12,955 nt of DNA from Planctomycetaceae bacterium (GTDB taxonomy: Bacteria > Planctomycetota > Planctomycetia > Pirellulales > Thermoguttaceae). Numbering within the stretch: the first letter of the stretch is position 1; each line of letters begins with the position of its first letter. Both the position numbers and the translations under genes were made by a program. Where the stretch lies: assembly GCA_031274385.1 (NCBI GenBank), contig JAISQH010000659.1, positions 1 through 12,955 on the forward strand, written 5' to 3'. The notes beneath the pieces are model-generated. The model was not told the origin of the DNA, made no database searches, and worked only from the letters and a program-made list of their open reading frames with translations. This document shows, one piece after another, positions 12,920 to 12,955 of this stretch.

Positions 12920-12955
12920 TCAACCTTATTTACAACCTTATTTTTCCTAACAAAA

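Overview
The window looks like chromosomal DNA of a Planctomycetota bacterium, possibly a Pirellulales/Thermoguttaceae-type lineage. This rests on family knowledge, not a search. The clearest signs are a 1283-residue secreted protein joining an HzsA-like propeller, two CxxCH haem sites and a C-terminal formylglycine-generating-enzyme (FGE) fold; a small zinc-ribbon plus GYF_2 (DUF4339) protein; few Shine-Dalgarno sequences; and spacers full of 'CACGAAA' and heptamer repeats. No rRNA, tRNA, CRISPR array, transposase or phage gene was seen.

Layout. 1-795 (+) is the C-terminal part of a probable radical SAM protein that runs off the left edge; its stop codon lies inside a heptamer tandem repeat. 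1208-1860 (+) is a two-gene toxin-antitoxin module (VapBC type, PIN-domain toxin) with an ATGA overlap. 2202-6053 (+) is the large exported multidomain cytochrome-like protein, preceded by a perfect 22-bp palindrome. On the minus strand, 9418 to 6315 reads as a three-gene operon: a 2Fe-2S/ASKHA (DUF4445, RACo/RamA-like) protein, a HAD phosphatase and a YfcE-like metallophosphoesterase. 9839-10357 (+) is an AT-rich hexapeptide acetyltransferase beside large repeats. On the minus strand follow an SDR dehydrogenase (11306-10515), the zinc-ribbon/GYF_2 protein (12158-11694) and a secreted cupin (12839-12300).

How the genes work together. Only two groups show clear linkage. The antitoxin and toxin are translationally coupled and should form a neutralising complex. 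The ASKHA/HAD/phosphoesterase genes have gaps of 46 and 16 nt and are probably co-transcribed; the ASKHA protein would reductively reactivate a corrinoid protein, but no corrinoid protein or methyltransferase is present here. The other genes look like single units.

The spacers are the most unusual part. They hold heptamer arrays (782-844, 7651-7685), a nested inverted repeat of about 265 bp (9481-9746) with an adjacent direct copy, and a 156-bp palindromic MITE-like element (11481-11636) whose end sequence recurs at 6085 with one mismatch in 31 bases. I see no complete novel defence or metabolic system. The best candidates for follow-up are the HzsA-like/FGE fusion, the antitoxin with an atypical N-terminus, and the dispersed palindromic repeat family.
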